A DNA stretch of 55,200 nt from Sphingomonadales bacterium (GTDB lineage: Bacteria; Pseudomonadota; Alphaproteobacteria; Sphingomonadales; Sphingomonadaceae), in assembly GCA_016707885.1 (NCBI GenBank), contig JADJGU010000010.1:1-55200 (forward strand). The letters run 5' to 3'. How positions within the stretch are numbered: the first letter of the stretch is position 1; the number at the start of each line of letters is the position of its first letter. The notes beneath the pieces were generated by a model, which worked only from the letters and a program-made list of their open reading frames with translations, was not told the DNA's origin and ran no database searches. A program made the position numbers and the translations under genes. Positions 45,136 through 52,746 of this stretch are shown here, one piece after another.

Positions 45136-45307
45136 CGGTGGGCTTGTCCTTGCGGCTTGCGGTTTTGCGTCGTGCAGCGCCAAAGCCCTGCGGTTCGGTA
45201 TCGGGTTCGGGCGGCGGTTCGCAATCGAGATCGTCGCGCCGGGTGAGCAACCAGAAGGCGAGCAAAAGCAGGCCGTGGCTCAGCGCTATCGAGAAATTGT
45301 CGATCAT
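45128..45307 (-). CDS. Small one-helix membrane protein coupled to the O-ligase
   Basis: A 59-residue protein from ATG 45307 with one membrane helix (IALSHGLLLLAFWLL, residues about 7-21), then a charged proline-rich tail (CEPPPEPDTEPQGFG..RRKTASRKDKP). Its stop lies 8 bp inside the O-ligase gene, which supports it being translated and coupled. I do not recognise the family. It may be a partner or membrane adaptor of the ligase; that is inference. Confidence 0.6.
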   Translation of the reverse strand: MIDNFSIALSHGLLLLAFWLLTRRDDLDCEPPPEPDTEPQGFGAARRKTASRKDKPTDA

Positions 45308-45419
45308 CCGGCGTTCGCGTCCCTGCCTGTCCCGCTGGCGCGGTACATAGCTCGAAATTGAAAAATCAGGAAAAGCATTAGCTTCTTTGGGTTGACGGCA
45401 CGTTAAATATATTGCGGCT

Positions 45420-46652
45420 ATGCGCGACATGCCTCGCATCCTTCACGTTCTTGATCACAGCCTGCCGCTGCATAGTGGCTACACCTTCCGCACGCGCGCA
45501 ATCCTGAAATCGCAGATTGGCGCGGGATGGGAAGTGCGCGGGTTGACCGGGGTGCGGCAGTATCAGCATGGGCAGATGCCCGATGCGCTGCAGCAGGAAG
45601 CCGAAGGGTTGCACTTCTTCCGCACGCCGCACCATGTTTCGGGGCCCTCTGGCTTGCAGGAGTGGCGCGAAATCCGTGCGCTTGAGCAGCGTATCATTGA
45701 AGTTCATCGCGAGTGGCCGTTCGACATCGTGCATGCCCATTCGCCTGCATTGAACGGACTGGCCGCTGCGCGCGCTGCTGCCAAGCTTGAGTTGCCCTTT
45801 GTCTATGAAATCCGCGCATTCTGGGAGGATGCGGCGGTAGGGAATGGTAGCGGGACCGAAGGTTCACTCAAATATCGCCTGACCCGCGCGCTCGAAAACC
45901 ATGTTGTTGCCCGCGCCGACAAGGTGGCGGTGATCTGCGAAGGGCTGCGCTCAGATCTGGTTGCGCGCGGTTTCGATGCAGGCAAGATCTTCGTCTCGCC
46001 CAATGGGGTCGATATGGACATGTTCGGAAATCCACCGCCGCGCGACGAGGCGCTGGCGGCGGAGCTTGGGCTGACCGGCAAGGATGTGATTGGCTATATC
46101 GGCAGCTTCTATGACTATGAGGGCATTGACGATCTGATTGCTGCAATGGCGCATCTGAACGGTGCTGCAAAGGGCGCGCATCTGCTGCTGGTGGGCGGCG
46201 GGCCGATGGAAAAGGCGTTGCGCGCGCAGGCAGAGGTGTCTCCAGCTGCACAGCGCATCCATTTCGTCGGACGCGTTCCGCACGAGGAGGTCGAACGTTA
46301 TTACAGCCTGGTCGATGTCCTCACTTACCCGCGCAAGCGGATGCGGCTGACCGACCTTGTGACCCCTCTGAAACCTTTGGAGGCGATGGCGCAGGGGCGG
46401 CTGGTTGCGGCGTCGGATGTGGGCGGGCACCGCGAATTGATAGAGGATGGGGTGACCGGAGCATTGTTCCCGGCAGACAATCCGGCAGGGGCTGCCAAAG
46501 CTATCGATTCACTGTTTGCCGACAGGCCAATGTGGCTCGAGCGAAAGGCCAAAGCGCGCACCTTTGTCGAGCAAGAACGCAATTGGCAGAAGAACATAAT
46601 GCGTTACGATCCTGTTTACCATTTGCTGTTAGGCCGTGCTAAACAGGGGTAA
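45420..46652 (+). CDS. Glycosyltransferase, exosortase-A (XrtA/PEP-CTERM) system type
   Basis: A 410-residue GT-B glycosyltransferase of family 4 type. The N-terminus MPRILHVLDHSLPLHSGYTFR matches the XrtA-associated glycosyltransferase group. The C-terminal domain shows VSPNGVDMDMF, IGYIGSFYDYEGIDDLIAAM, LLVGGGPMEKAL and PLKPLEAMAQGRLVAASDVGGHRELI (the E-x7-E donor-site region). ATG 45420, with ATG 45429 as second option. It is divergent from the O-ligase pair and probably codes for a step in the same exopolysaccharide; no exosortase is in the window. Confidence 0.85.
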   Translation: MRDMPRILHVLDHSLPLHSGYTFRTRAILKSQIGAGWEVRGLTGVRQYQHGQMPDALQQEAEGLHFFRTPHHVSGPSGLQEWREIRALEQRIIEVHREWPFDIVHAHSPALNGLAAARAAAKLELPFVYEIRAFWEDAAVGNGSGTEGSLKYRLTRALENHVVARADKVAVICEGLRSDLVARGFDAGKIFVSPNGVDMDMFGNPPPRDEALAAELGLTGKDVIGYIGSFYDYEGIDDLIAAMAHLNGAAKGAHLLLVGGGPMEKALRAQAEVSPAAQRIHFVGRVPHEEVERYYSLVDVLTYPRKRMRLTDLVTPLKPLEAMAQGRLVAASDVGGHRELIEDGVTGALFPADNPAGAAKAIDSLFADRPMWLERKAKARTFVEQERNWQKNIMRYDPVYHLLLGRAKQG

Positions 46653-46699
46653 AGTTGCGGTCCGTCCGTGATGCCATGCCCGACGGAAACAGGGTAGTT

Positions 46700-47773
46700 A
46701 TGCAGTCGAAGTTGAAGCTCGATCATCAGACACAAGCCGTTGCCATGGCGACGGGCGGTGCCGCCATTGCGGCTATCGCTGCGATGTTTGTGCCGACGGG
46801 TATCTGGGAAACGCTGACAGGTTCGACCGGGGTATCGGAAATGATTCCGGCAACAGCTGCCCCACTTGGCGATACCGCCAGGGCGTTGATCGCTTTTGCC
46901 TTTGGCGCGCTGACCTTTGCCATCCTGGCGGTGATGCTGTTGCGCAAAAACAGAGCGCCCAAGCAGTCGGTCATCGCACAGCCCGAAATTGAAACCGAAG
47001 CCGAGGGCGCAGCTGAACCGGTCTGGATCGAGCCGACACTGGAAGCAGAAATGGCAGACGCTGACGAGGAGGACGCCGAAAAATCTTCGCTGCTGTCACG
47101 GCTGCGTGATCGCATTTCGGCTTTCGCTGCTGCGCGCCGTGGCGCAGGCGAAATCACCGATCTGGAGGATCTTCCCAAATTGCGTTCCGGTGATGCGCAT
47201 CCCGATGCGCCGCCCCGCCGTCCGCTGCTGGCGACGCGCGATTTGGTGGAACCCGATGAAACCGAAGTTCTTCCCGTTGAGAGCATTTCGGCAATTGCAG
47301 AAGATCTAGAGGCCGTGGTGTCGGACGAGCCTGATGAAGCAGTGCTTGAAACCAAAGCAACCGTCGAAATCAAAACAGAAGTAGAAGACAACATTGTTGT
47401 TTCAGCAGTTGCTGAAGAAATTCCGACATCAGCCAGTGCCGAACCGGTCGAAGCCGACGCCTCGCTTGGATCGCTCGCCGGCATGGTGTCACGACTGGAA
47501 ACAGCATTGGCGGAACGCGACGCAAAGCTGGCTCGGCTCGAAGAGCTGGTTGCCAGCCGCCCGGTTTCGAATGTGCAACCCATTCGCGAAGCAATGGTGG
47601 TCGAAGTCGAGCCAGAGCCAGTAGAAGCTGAGCCCATTCCAGTTGCACCGCGTCCAATGCTCGAAACAGTTGACCCCGAACCTGCCCCGATCAAGGGCGA
47701 GTCCGAAGAACTCGACGCCGCGTTGCGCTCCGCGCTTGAAACGCTGCACCGGATGAACGCGCGCACCCGTTAA
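46700..47773 (+). CDS. Acidic membrane-anchored protein, conserved hypothetical
   Basis: A 357-residue protein from ATG 46700 (AGGG upstream); a TTG at 46655, next to the glycosyltransferase stop, is possible. Two hydrophobic segments (MATGGAAIAAIAAMFVPTGIW and ARALIAFAFGALTFAILAVMLL) anchor it; the remainder is unusually acidic, with many Glu/Asp (VEVEPEPVEAEPIPV, EAEMADADEEDAEKSS) and a coiled-coil-like stretch (RLETALAERDAKLARLEELV). It ends with a short conserved block ELDAALRSALETLHRMNAR. Function unknown. It follows the glycosyltransferase closely and may form an operon with it. Confidence 0.65.
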   Translation: MQSKLKLDHQTQAVAMATGGAAIAAIAAMFVPTGIWETLTGSTGVSEMIPATAAPLGDTARALIAFAFGALTFAILAVMLLRKNRAPKQSVIAQPEIETEAEGAAEPVWIEPTLEAEMADADEEDAEKSSLLSRLRDRISAFAAARRGAGEITDLEDLPKLRSGDAHPDAPPRRPLLATRDLVEPDETEVLPVESISAIAEDLEAVVSDEPDEAVLETKATVEIKTEVEDNIVVSAVAEEIPTSASAEPVEADASLGSLAGMVSRLETALAERDAKLARLEELVASRPVSNVQPIREAMVVEVEPEPVEAEPIPVAPRPMLETVDPEPAPIKGESEELDAALRSALETLHRMNARTR

Positions 47774-47776
47774 CGC

Positions 47777-48082
47777 TCATTCGTCGATCAGCAAGGCTTC
47801 GACGGTCAATAACACCTCATCTTCCAATGGCTGCATCTCGCTGACAAGTAAATCGGCGACCAGCTGGCGGCGGAGGGTGAATTCGGTGTCGGGCAGGGCT
47901 TTGGCAAAGGCAGTGGCGCGTTCCGCTGGTACATCACCGGCCAGCTTCAGAACGATAATGACACGCTCCCCCGAAAAGGTGGCGCTGTGCCAGGGCGTTT
48001 GTTTGCGGCTGGTAATTTCCGCTTCCGGAAGCAACTCCAGCAGCGCTTTTGACAAGCCGCAGGAGGGCAAAGCGTTGCTCAT
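47777..48082 (-). CDS. Hypothetical protein coupled to a small HTH gene
   Basis: A 101-residue protein from ATG 48082 (MSNALPSCGLSKALLELLPE). It has beta-strand-rich sequence (SATFSGERVIIVLKLAG) and an acidic C-terminus (EMQPLEDEVLLTVEALLIDE). Its start overlaps the stop of the small HTH gene by 4 bp, which shows translational coupling. It is convergent with the acidic membrane protein, 3 bp away. I do not recognise the family. Confidence 0.65.
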   Translation of the reverse strand: MSNALPSCGLSKALLELLPEAEITSRKQTPWHSATFSGERVIIVLKLAGDVPAERATAFAKALPDTEFTLRRQLVADLLVSEMQPLEDEVLLTVEALLIDE

Positions 48083-48288
48083 GCCGCCTCCCGCATATCC
48101 AGCAGGCTTAGGTGCCGTTCGAACGCCGCCATGAAGGCTTCGGCCTTCAACACCATCGCCGGGCGCAGGCAGCGGCCGTTGCGCATGTCGAGTACAAGCC
48201 GTGGATCGCGCGCCACTCGACGTCCGAAGGTGGTGGGTGCCATATCGTGCTGTCGCAAGAATCGTTCGATTTTCCGATTGATGTGCAT
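48079..48288 (-). CDS. Small helix-turn-helix-like DNA-binding protein
   Basis: A 69-residue basic protein from ATG 48288, preceded by AAAGGA. RKIERFLRQHDMAPTTFGRRVARDPRLVLDMRNGRCLRPAMVLKAEAFM fits a compact lambda-repressor-like helix-turn-helix seen in many alphaproteobacterial small regulators (FGR..V.DPR.V.D.R.GR.LRP). It is divergent from the S24 repressor across the operators at 48372-48405 and is translationally coupled to the next gene. DNA binding is inferred from the pattern. Confidence 0.65.
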   Translation of the reverse strand: MHINRKIERFLRQHDMAPTTFGRRVARDPRLVLDMRNGRCLRPAMVLKAEAFMAAFERHLSLLDMREAA

Positions 48289-48371
48289 TCGCGTTCCTTT
48301 CCATCAGGCACCACCCTTTTCTGGCTGTTCAAACCGACGAATCGATGAGAACATGATAGGAACATTGCTGA

Positions 48372-48405
48372 TAGGAAAAATCCTACTTGTCTAGGAAAAA
48401 TCCTA
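48372..48405. promoter_or_regulatory. Two identical 14-bp palindromic operators before the S24 repressor
   Basis: TAGGAAAAATCCTA occurs exactly twice, 48372-48385 and 48392-48405, spaced 20 bp start to start (about two helical turns). A half-site TAGGAACATT is at 48357-48366. They lie 13 bp before ATG 48419 and 84 bp upstream of the divergent small HTH gene. Perfect tandem palindromes of this kind are typical repressor operators, so autoregulation by the S24 protein or the HTH protein is likely. Confidence 0.8.
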
Positions 48406-48418
48406 TTGCTAGATAAGA

Positions 48419-49060
48419 ATGATGGTAAACAGTGATCCGCGTGCCGAACTCGATCGGCTGGTGCAGGCGCATGGTGACGATTATGCTTCGCTGTCGCGCC
48501 TCGTCGGGCGCAATCCTGCTTACATCCAGCAATATATCAAGCGCGGCTCACCTAAGCAGTTGCCCGAACGCGAGCGGTCGATTCTGGCGCGCTATTACGG
48601 CGTAGATCCGCAATTGCTGGGCGCACCTGAAGATGTGGGTGACCGGCGCAGTTTGAAACTGGTCCCCAAGCTAGCCGTCGGCGCATCGGCGGGCGCAGGC
48701 GCGTTGGCCGAAGGCGAGGCGCTGGCGGGCAAGGTCGGTTTTGACGAGGCTTGGCTGCGCAAGCTAGGCGTCGAACCGCGCAATGTCTCGCTGATCCGCG
48801 TCGAGGGCGATTCGATGCAGCCCACCCTTAATGACGGTGACGATATCATGGTCGACAAAGGCGCTGCGCTGAAGCCGCTGCGCGACGGCATTCATGTCGT
48901 CCGGATCGACGGGGTGCTAATGGTCAAGCGGCTTGCGCGCGCGCCAGGCGGGCGGCTGTCGGTGCTGTCGGATAATCCGGCCTACCCTTCATGGCCCGAC
49001 CGCGATCCGGCCGAGGTGCACGTGATCGGCCGTGTCGTTTGGGTAGGGCGGCGGCTTTGA
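48419..49060 (+). CDS. S24/LexA-like repressor with serine peptidase domain
   Basis: A 213-residue transcriptional regulator of the LexA/CI type. The N-terminal helix-turn-helix (DDYASLSRLVGRNPAYIQQYIKRG) is followed by an Ala/Gly-rich linker and the S24 peptidase fold. S132 in EGDSMQPTL and K170 in MVKRLA are the serine-lysine dyad. The linker VGASAGAGALAEGE contains Ala-Gly pairs that could be the self-cleavage site. The protein is shorter than LexA and lacks a winged helix, so a phage-repressor-like role is likely. Two identical palindromes lie just upstream, which suggests autoregulation. ATG 48419 or 48422. Confidence 0.85.
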   Translation: MMVNSDPRAELDRLVQAHGDDYASLSRLVGRNPAYIQQYIKRGSPKQLPERERSILARYYGVDPQLLGAPEDVGDRRSLKLVPKLAVGASAGAGALAEGEALAGKVGFDEAWLRKLGVEPRNVSLIRVEGDSMQPTLNDGDDIMVDKGAALKPLRDGIHVVRIDGVLMVKRLARAPGGRLSVLSDNPAYPSWPDRDPAEVHVIGRVVWVGRRL

Positions 49061-49100
49061 AGGGCTTGCGCAGGCGCGTAAGCACCTCCACATAGTGGCC

Positions 49101-49781
49101 ATGTCCAATGTAACGTCCAGCATGAACGTCCAGCCGCCTCTTAAGGCGGTTATCATCCCTGTCACCCCTTTGCAGCAGAACTGCACGCTTTTCTGGTGCA
49201 CCGAAACCAATAAGGGCGCGCTCGTCGATCCGGGTGGCGATTTGCACAAGCTTAAGGATGCGGTGGCGAAGACCGGGGTAGAGCTGGAAAAGCTGCTCGT
49301 CACCCACGGCCATCTCGATCATTGCGGGCAGACGGGGATGCTGGCGCAGGAACTCGGCCTCGAAATCGAAGGCCCGCATGAGGACGACCGTTTCTGGATC
49401 GCGCAGCTCGACGATGATGGTAAGCGTTGGGGGATGGACGCCAAGACCTTTGAGCCCGACCGCTGGCTGAAGGACGGCGATACCGTCACTGTCGGCAATC
49501 TGACCCTCGATGTCATCCACTGCCCGGGGCACACGCCGGGGCATGTGGTTTTCTATCATGGTCCGAGCCGCCTCGCGATTGTCGGCGACGTTCTGTTCCA
49601 AGGCTCCATCGGCCGCACCGATTTCCCGCGCGGCAACCATCAGGATCTGATCGATTCAATCACCAAGAAACTATGGCCGCTCGGCAATGACGTGACTTTC
49701 ATTCCGGGCCATGGCCCGACCAGCAACTTCGGCCACGAACGCAAGATCAACGCCTATGTCTCGGATTATGTGCTGAGTTAA
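49101..49781 (+). CDS. MBL-fold metallo-hydrolase (glyoxalase-II-like)
   Basis: A 226-residue cytoplasmic hydrolase from ATG 49101; GTG 49095 is also possible. Metal ligands: HGHLDH in VTHGHLDHCGQ (HxHxDH), His in HCPGHTPGHVVF, Asp in IVGDVLFQGSIGR and the last His in FIPGHGPTSNFG. It resembles YcbL-type proteins that hydrolyse thioesters such as S-lactoylglutathione. No partner is visible; it is separate from the repressor gene by 40 bp and probably transcribed on its own. Confidence 0.9.
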   Translation: MSNVTSSMNVQPPLKAVIIPVTPLQQNCTLFWCTETNKGALVDPGGDLHKLKDAVAKTGVELEKLLVTHGHLDHCGQTGMLAQELGLEIEGPHEDDRFWIAQLDDDGKRWGMDAKTFEPDRWLKDGDTVTVGNLTLDVIHCPGHTPGHVVFYHGPSRLAIVGDVLFQGSIGRTDFPRGNHQDLIDSITKKLWPLGNDVTFIPGHGPTSNFGHERKINAYVSDYVLS

Positions 49782-49883
49782 GGGGGGATTTGGAAGGCCG
49801 CTAGGTTGTGGAGTCCGGAATATCTGCTTTTAAACGGGCAATTGCGATAGCGGCGGTCCTCAAACTCTCATGAAGCGAAACGG

Positions 49884-50804
49884 CTAGGCTTGGTGTCCTG
49901 AACGTCGCGGATCGATTCCGTTTCGTTCGCGCAACCTTGTTAGAAACAAAAGGCACAGGCTAGCCACGGTCAGCAGGGCAAGCGTAAAAACGCTCCCTTC
50001 CGGTCCTTCCCCGGCACCATTGAGCCAGGCCGGCCCGACAGGCACCAATTTCACCACCAGTGCAGGCAGACCGGTGTTCAAACCGGTAATCGGCACGTCA
50101 AAGCCGGTGCCTCCAAACCAGTTCCAGCCGACGTGCCAGCCCATCACCCCCCAGATCGAATTCGAACGACGCACCCAGGCGCAGGCGAAAATCGCGAAGA
50201 TGAAGGTCATGACCAGCGCCGACGCCGTTGCTCTGGGCGAAAGGTGAACAAAGGTGAAAGCAGCGGAAGACAATATGAAGGCGGCAGTCATGTTCCAGCG
50301 CCGCATGACGGCCGAGAACAGCCAGCCGCGAAAAACGAACTCCTCCACGCTTGCTTGTACGGCAAAGCCGGCGAGCAACAGGGCGATCCAGCCAAGCGCA
50401 GAGGGGCTGGCAAAGGCGGGGGCTAGATCAGCGACACGGTATCCGCCGGAAAGGGCTATCGCCGCCACGATCGCGCCCATCATCGCTATGCCAACGGCCA
50501 GTCCGACCAGGAACTTCTTCAGCGCCCCTTCGCCGCAAAGTCCGGCACTGGCGAGGCTTCGCTTTTCGACCCAGCGAACCCAGCCAGCTATGGCAAGCCC
50601 CAAGGCGCTGAACGAAACCAGCATCAGGAAAAAGCCCAAAGGTTCCTGCAGCGAACCCATCTCATCAGTAAAACGGAAATGCGAGAGGCTGAGATCGCCC
50701 GGCAACATGCTGATGATGAGAATGAAAATGCAGATGAAGGGGGCGGCGATGCTCGGTGGAATCCAGCCCTTGGCCGGCTCGTCGGAAAAGATCATCTGTG
50801 TCAT
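49884..50804 (-). CDS. CPBP family intramembrane metalloprotease
   Basis: A 306-residue polytopic membrane protein from ATG 50804; the frame open to 51116 covers the AraC gene's region and is not coding. The CPBP (Abi/Rce1-like) motif is present: VQASVEEFVFRGWLF (EExxxR) and AAFTFVHLSP (FxxxH), with GVMGWHVGWNWFG supplying further ligands (HxxxN). Members cleave prenyl or signal peptides or act in immunity or self-protection; the target is unknown. Cotranscribed with the AraC gene upstream (31 bp). Confidence 0.87.
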   Translation of the reverse strand: MTQMIFSDEPAKGWIPPSIAAPFICIFILIISMLPGDLSLSHFRFTDEMGSLQEPLGFFLMLVSFSALGLAIAGWVRWVEKRSLASAGLCGEGALKKFLVGLAVGIAMMGAIVAAIALSGGYRVADLAPAFASPSALGWIALLLAGFAVQASVEEFVFRGWLFSAVMRRWNMTAAFILSSAAFTFVHLSPRATASALVMTFIFAIFACAWVRRSNSIWGVMGWHVGWNWFGGTGFDVPITGLNTGLPALVVKLVPVGPAWLNGAGEGPEGSVFTLALLTVASLCLLFLTRLRERNGIDPRRSGHQA

Positions 50805-50835
50805 GCAGCACAGGCTAATCGCCCGCCGAAAACGG

Positions 50836-51660
50836 CTATAGAACGATCGTGCGAAACAGGTCCGAATGAAGCCACTCTTTTGGCGTGAGGCCAACCGCCT
50901 TGCGGAATGTGCGGCCAAAATGGCTCTGATCGGCAAAGCCAGCCCCATGGGCAGCGTCAGCCAGCTTCGCGCCTTCGCGCAACAGCTGCTTGGCGAGATC
51001 GACCCGCCGGTACTGCAGATATCGATAGGGGCTGGTACCAAGCAATGCCCGGAAATCACGCGAAAGCTGCCAGCGATCGCAGTCGGCCACTTGTTCAAGT
51101 TCATCGAGTCGCGCACCGGACACGACGGCGGAATCGAGAAATTCGCGCGCCCGCATTACGGCTGTTCGGTTGGCGATCCTCACAGCTGCCGCCCTGCCAG
51201 ACGCACCGTTCATAGCTTGCGCCAAATCGTAAAGCGCGTCTTCATAAGCACCGGGATCCGCGACGCCCGCGCAGTCGAGCACCATGTTAAAGGCTGCCGC
51301 GATCAAGGCGGGATTTGTCGAGACGCCATTGGACACAAACGGCAGCTCCGCGCCTCCAAGCACTGTTTGCACATGCGTCGGCGGAATATAGGCCGCCCAA
51401 TAGCTGAAGCCAGCTTCATCGCGGCAATGCCCATCATGTACTTCGTCAGGATGGAGGATTAGCACCTGCCCAGGCAGCGAATGTCGTATAGCCCCGCGAT
51501 AATTGAACGTTTGCACCCCAGCCATAGTCAAAGCGACGGTGTAAGTGTCGTGCCGATGCGGCGAAAACGCTGCACCGACCAGCCGATTCGCAACTCGCTC
51601 GATCGGCTCGAACGAACCGGTCGAATGCGATGGGGTCGAGGAAGGCGTGGTAGAATTCAT
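50836..51660 (-). CDS. AraC family transcriptional regulator
   Basis: A 274-residue regulator from ATG 51660; a TTG start at 51687 adds nine residues. The N-terminal AraC_binding cupin (FSPHRHDTYTVALTMAGVQTFNYRG, with HxxHD) is a ligand sensor. The C-terminal two-HTH domain is DELEQVADCDRWQLSRDFRALLGTSPYRYLQYRRVDLAKQLL and LADAAHGAGFADQSHFGRTFRKAVGLTPKEW. The ligand is unknown. It is upstream of the CPBP protease gene on the same strand and may control it. Confidence 0.92.
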   Translation of the reverse strand: MNSTTPSSTPSHSTGSFEPIERVANRLVGAAFSPHRHDTYTVALTMAGVQTFNYRGAIRHSLPGQVLILHPDEVHDGHCRDEAGFSYWAAYIPPTHVQTVLGGAELPFVSNGVSTNPALIAAAFNMVLDCAGVADPGAYEDALYDLAQAMNGASGRAAAVRIANRTAVMRAREFLDSAVVSGARLDELEQVADCDRWQLSRDFRALLGTSPYRYLQYRRVDLAKQLLREGAKLADAAHGAGFADQSHFGRTFRKAVGLTPKEWLHSDLFRTIVL

Positions 51661-51858
51661 CGGTCGTGTATCGGATGTAAAGAGCAAGAAGGCAAACCTT
51701 GCTCACCACCCTTGAAATGTAGGATTTATCCTGCACCCGTCCGCGCGGGTTGCCTTATCGCGACCAGCGCTCTTTGACAGCTCGGGCGGCAACGCCTGCA
51801 CTTAGTATCCCCGGCGCGCGCGCCCTGGGTCGTTCATCTGCTTCTCTTGCAAAGGTGA

Positions 51859-51910
51859 CATAAGGTAACAGCTACCCCCATGGGTACATGGGGAGCTTTG
51901 TTACCTTATG
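51859..51910. repeat. 52-bp imperfect inverted repeat
   Basis: Left arm CATAAGGTAACA..CCCATG (51859-51882) pairs with right arm CATGGG..TGTTACCTTATG (51887-51910). Twelve outer and six inner bases match perfectly around a six-base mismatched bulge and a 4-base centre. It lies 23 bp after the MAPEG stop (minus) and well upstream of the AraC start. It has no T-run, so it is not a standard terminator; a regulatory or mobile-element-derived palindrome is possible. Confidence 0.6.
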
Positions 51911-51933
51911 CCGTGATTTTGGGCGGCGGCGTC

Positions 51934-52332
51934 TCAGCCCAAATTCGAATAGACGCTCCACAGCGCATAGCCTGCGAGGCCGAGCAGCGTCAGCATGGTG
52001 ATCAACGTGCCGACCATCCGGCCTTTGCCGAGCGTTCCGCCATCCATGCCGAGGCCGTGCGCGAGCCGGCCGAAGATGTAGATGATGCCGACATACCAGA
52101 GCCAGTTGGCGCTGCCCTGCGTGGCTTCGAGTGCTGCGATCAGCACCAGTACGAAGGGGGCGCTTTCGACGAAATTGGCATGCGCGCGCATGCGGCGGAT
52201 CAGGAATTCGTCGCCGCCATCGCCGATCGACACGCCGCCTTTGGTGCGCGCCTGTCCGCAGCGGATCATCAGCCAGATATTGACCAACGCGGCACCGGCG
52301 GCGATTGTCAGCGTGATGGGTAATGTAAGCAT
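51934..52332 (-). CDS. MAPEG family membrane protein
   Basis: A 132-residue protein with four membrane helices typical of membrane-associated eicosanoid/glutathione metabolism proteins: LTLPITLTIAAGAALVNIWL, a polar loop RMRAHANFVESAPFVLVLIA (ExxP motif of MAPEG with RAHANF), WLWYVGIIYIFGRLAH and TLITMLTLLGLAGYALW. Probable glutathione-dependent peroxidase or transferase at the inner membrane; substrate unknown. ATG 52332 at MLTLPITL. Monocistronic. Confidence 0.9.
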   Translation of the reverse strand: MLTLPITLTIAAGAALVNIWLMIRCGQARTKGGVSIGDGGDEFLIRRMRAHANFVESAPFVLVLIAALEATQGSANWLWYVGIIYIFGRLAHGLGMDGGTLGKGRMVGTLITMLTLLGLAGYALWSVYSNLG

Positions 52333-52531
52333 TTAATATCCTCCCGTTGTGTGATTGCGGTGCTAACAGCCAAGTCGCACCTTGCAAAGCGCGGAAAAAT
52401 CGGTATTAGCCGCCCCTCATCCGCAGCACCGGGGTGTTTGAGTGCCGATTCTGGCTTTGCTTGCCAGCGCCGACATTCTTCCTTAAAGCTGCAGAAACAC
52501 TAGATTTTTTTGAAATGGAACAGGTGCCGAG

Positions 52532-52706
52532 ATGGCTGTCCCCAAGAGAAAAACTTCGCCGTCCAAGCGCGGCATGCGTCGTAGCCATGATTCGCTGAAG
52601 GTCGAAGCCTTTCAGGAATGCTCGAATTGCGGCGAACTGAAGCGTCCGCACCATGTGTGCAACGCTTGCGGCATTATAACGGCCGCGAAATCCTCGCTGT
52701 CGCTTA
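52532..52706 (+). CDS. rpmF: 50S ribosomal protein L32, with a one-base lesion
   Basis: Starts MAVPKRKTSPSKRGMRRSHD, the standard L32 N-terminus, and shows the zinc pairs CSNC and CNAC. After CNACG the frame becomes IITAAKSSLSLNF.., whereas reading one base differently gives YNGREILAVA and a TAA at 52704-52706, the normal L32 end. One base, probably a C of GGCCAT, is missing near 52670-52673. The longer uncorrected frame ends at 52750 and overlaps plsX. L32 is essential for growth in most bacteria, so a sequencing error is likely. It precedes plsX as in most proteobacteria. Confidence 0.88.
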
Positions 52707-52746
52707 ATTTCCGGACAATCGCTCTTCTCCACGGAGGGATGATATC

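Noticed and set aside
44047..45246. 399-codon plus-strand frame opposite the O-ligase
   Set aside because: Composition is typical of an antisense shadow (Asp/Arg/Gln rich without hydrophobic core), and the minus-strand ligase is clear.
46726..47766. 346-codon minus-strand frame, very Ser-rich, opposite the acidic membrane protein
   Set aside because: Serine richness is what the reverse strand of a Glu-rich, GC-biased gene gives; no start signal or domain.
48079..49060. Prophage immunity region
   Set aside because: The repressor and operators look phage-like, but no integrase, structural, lysis or replication phage gene occurs within the window.
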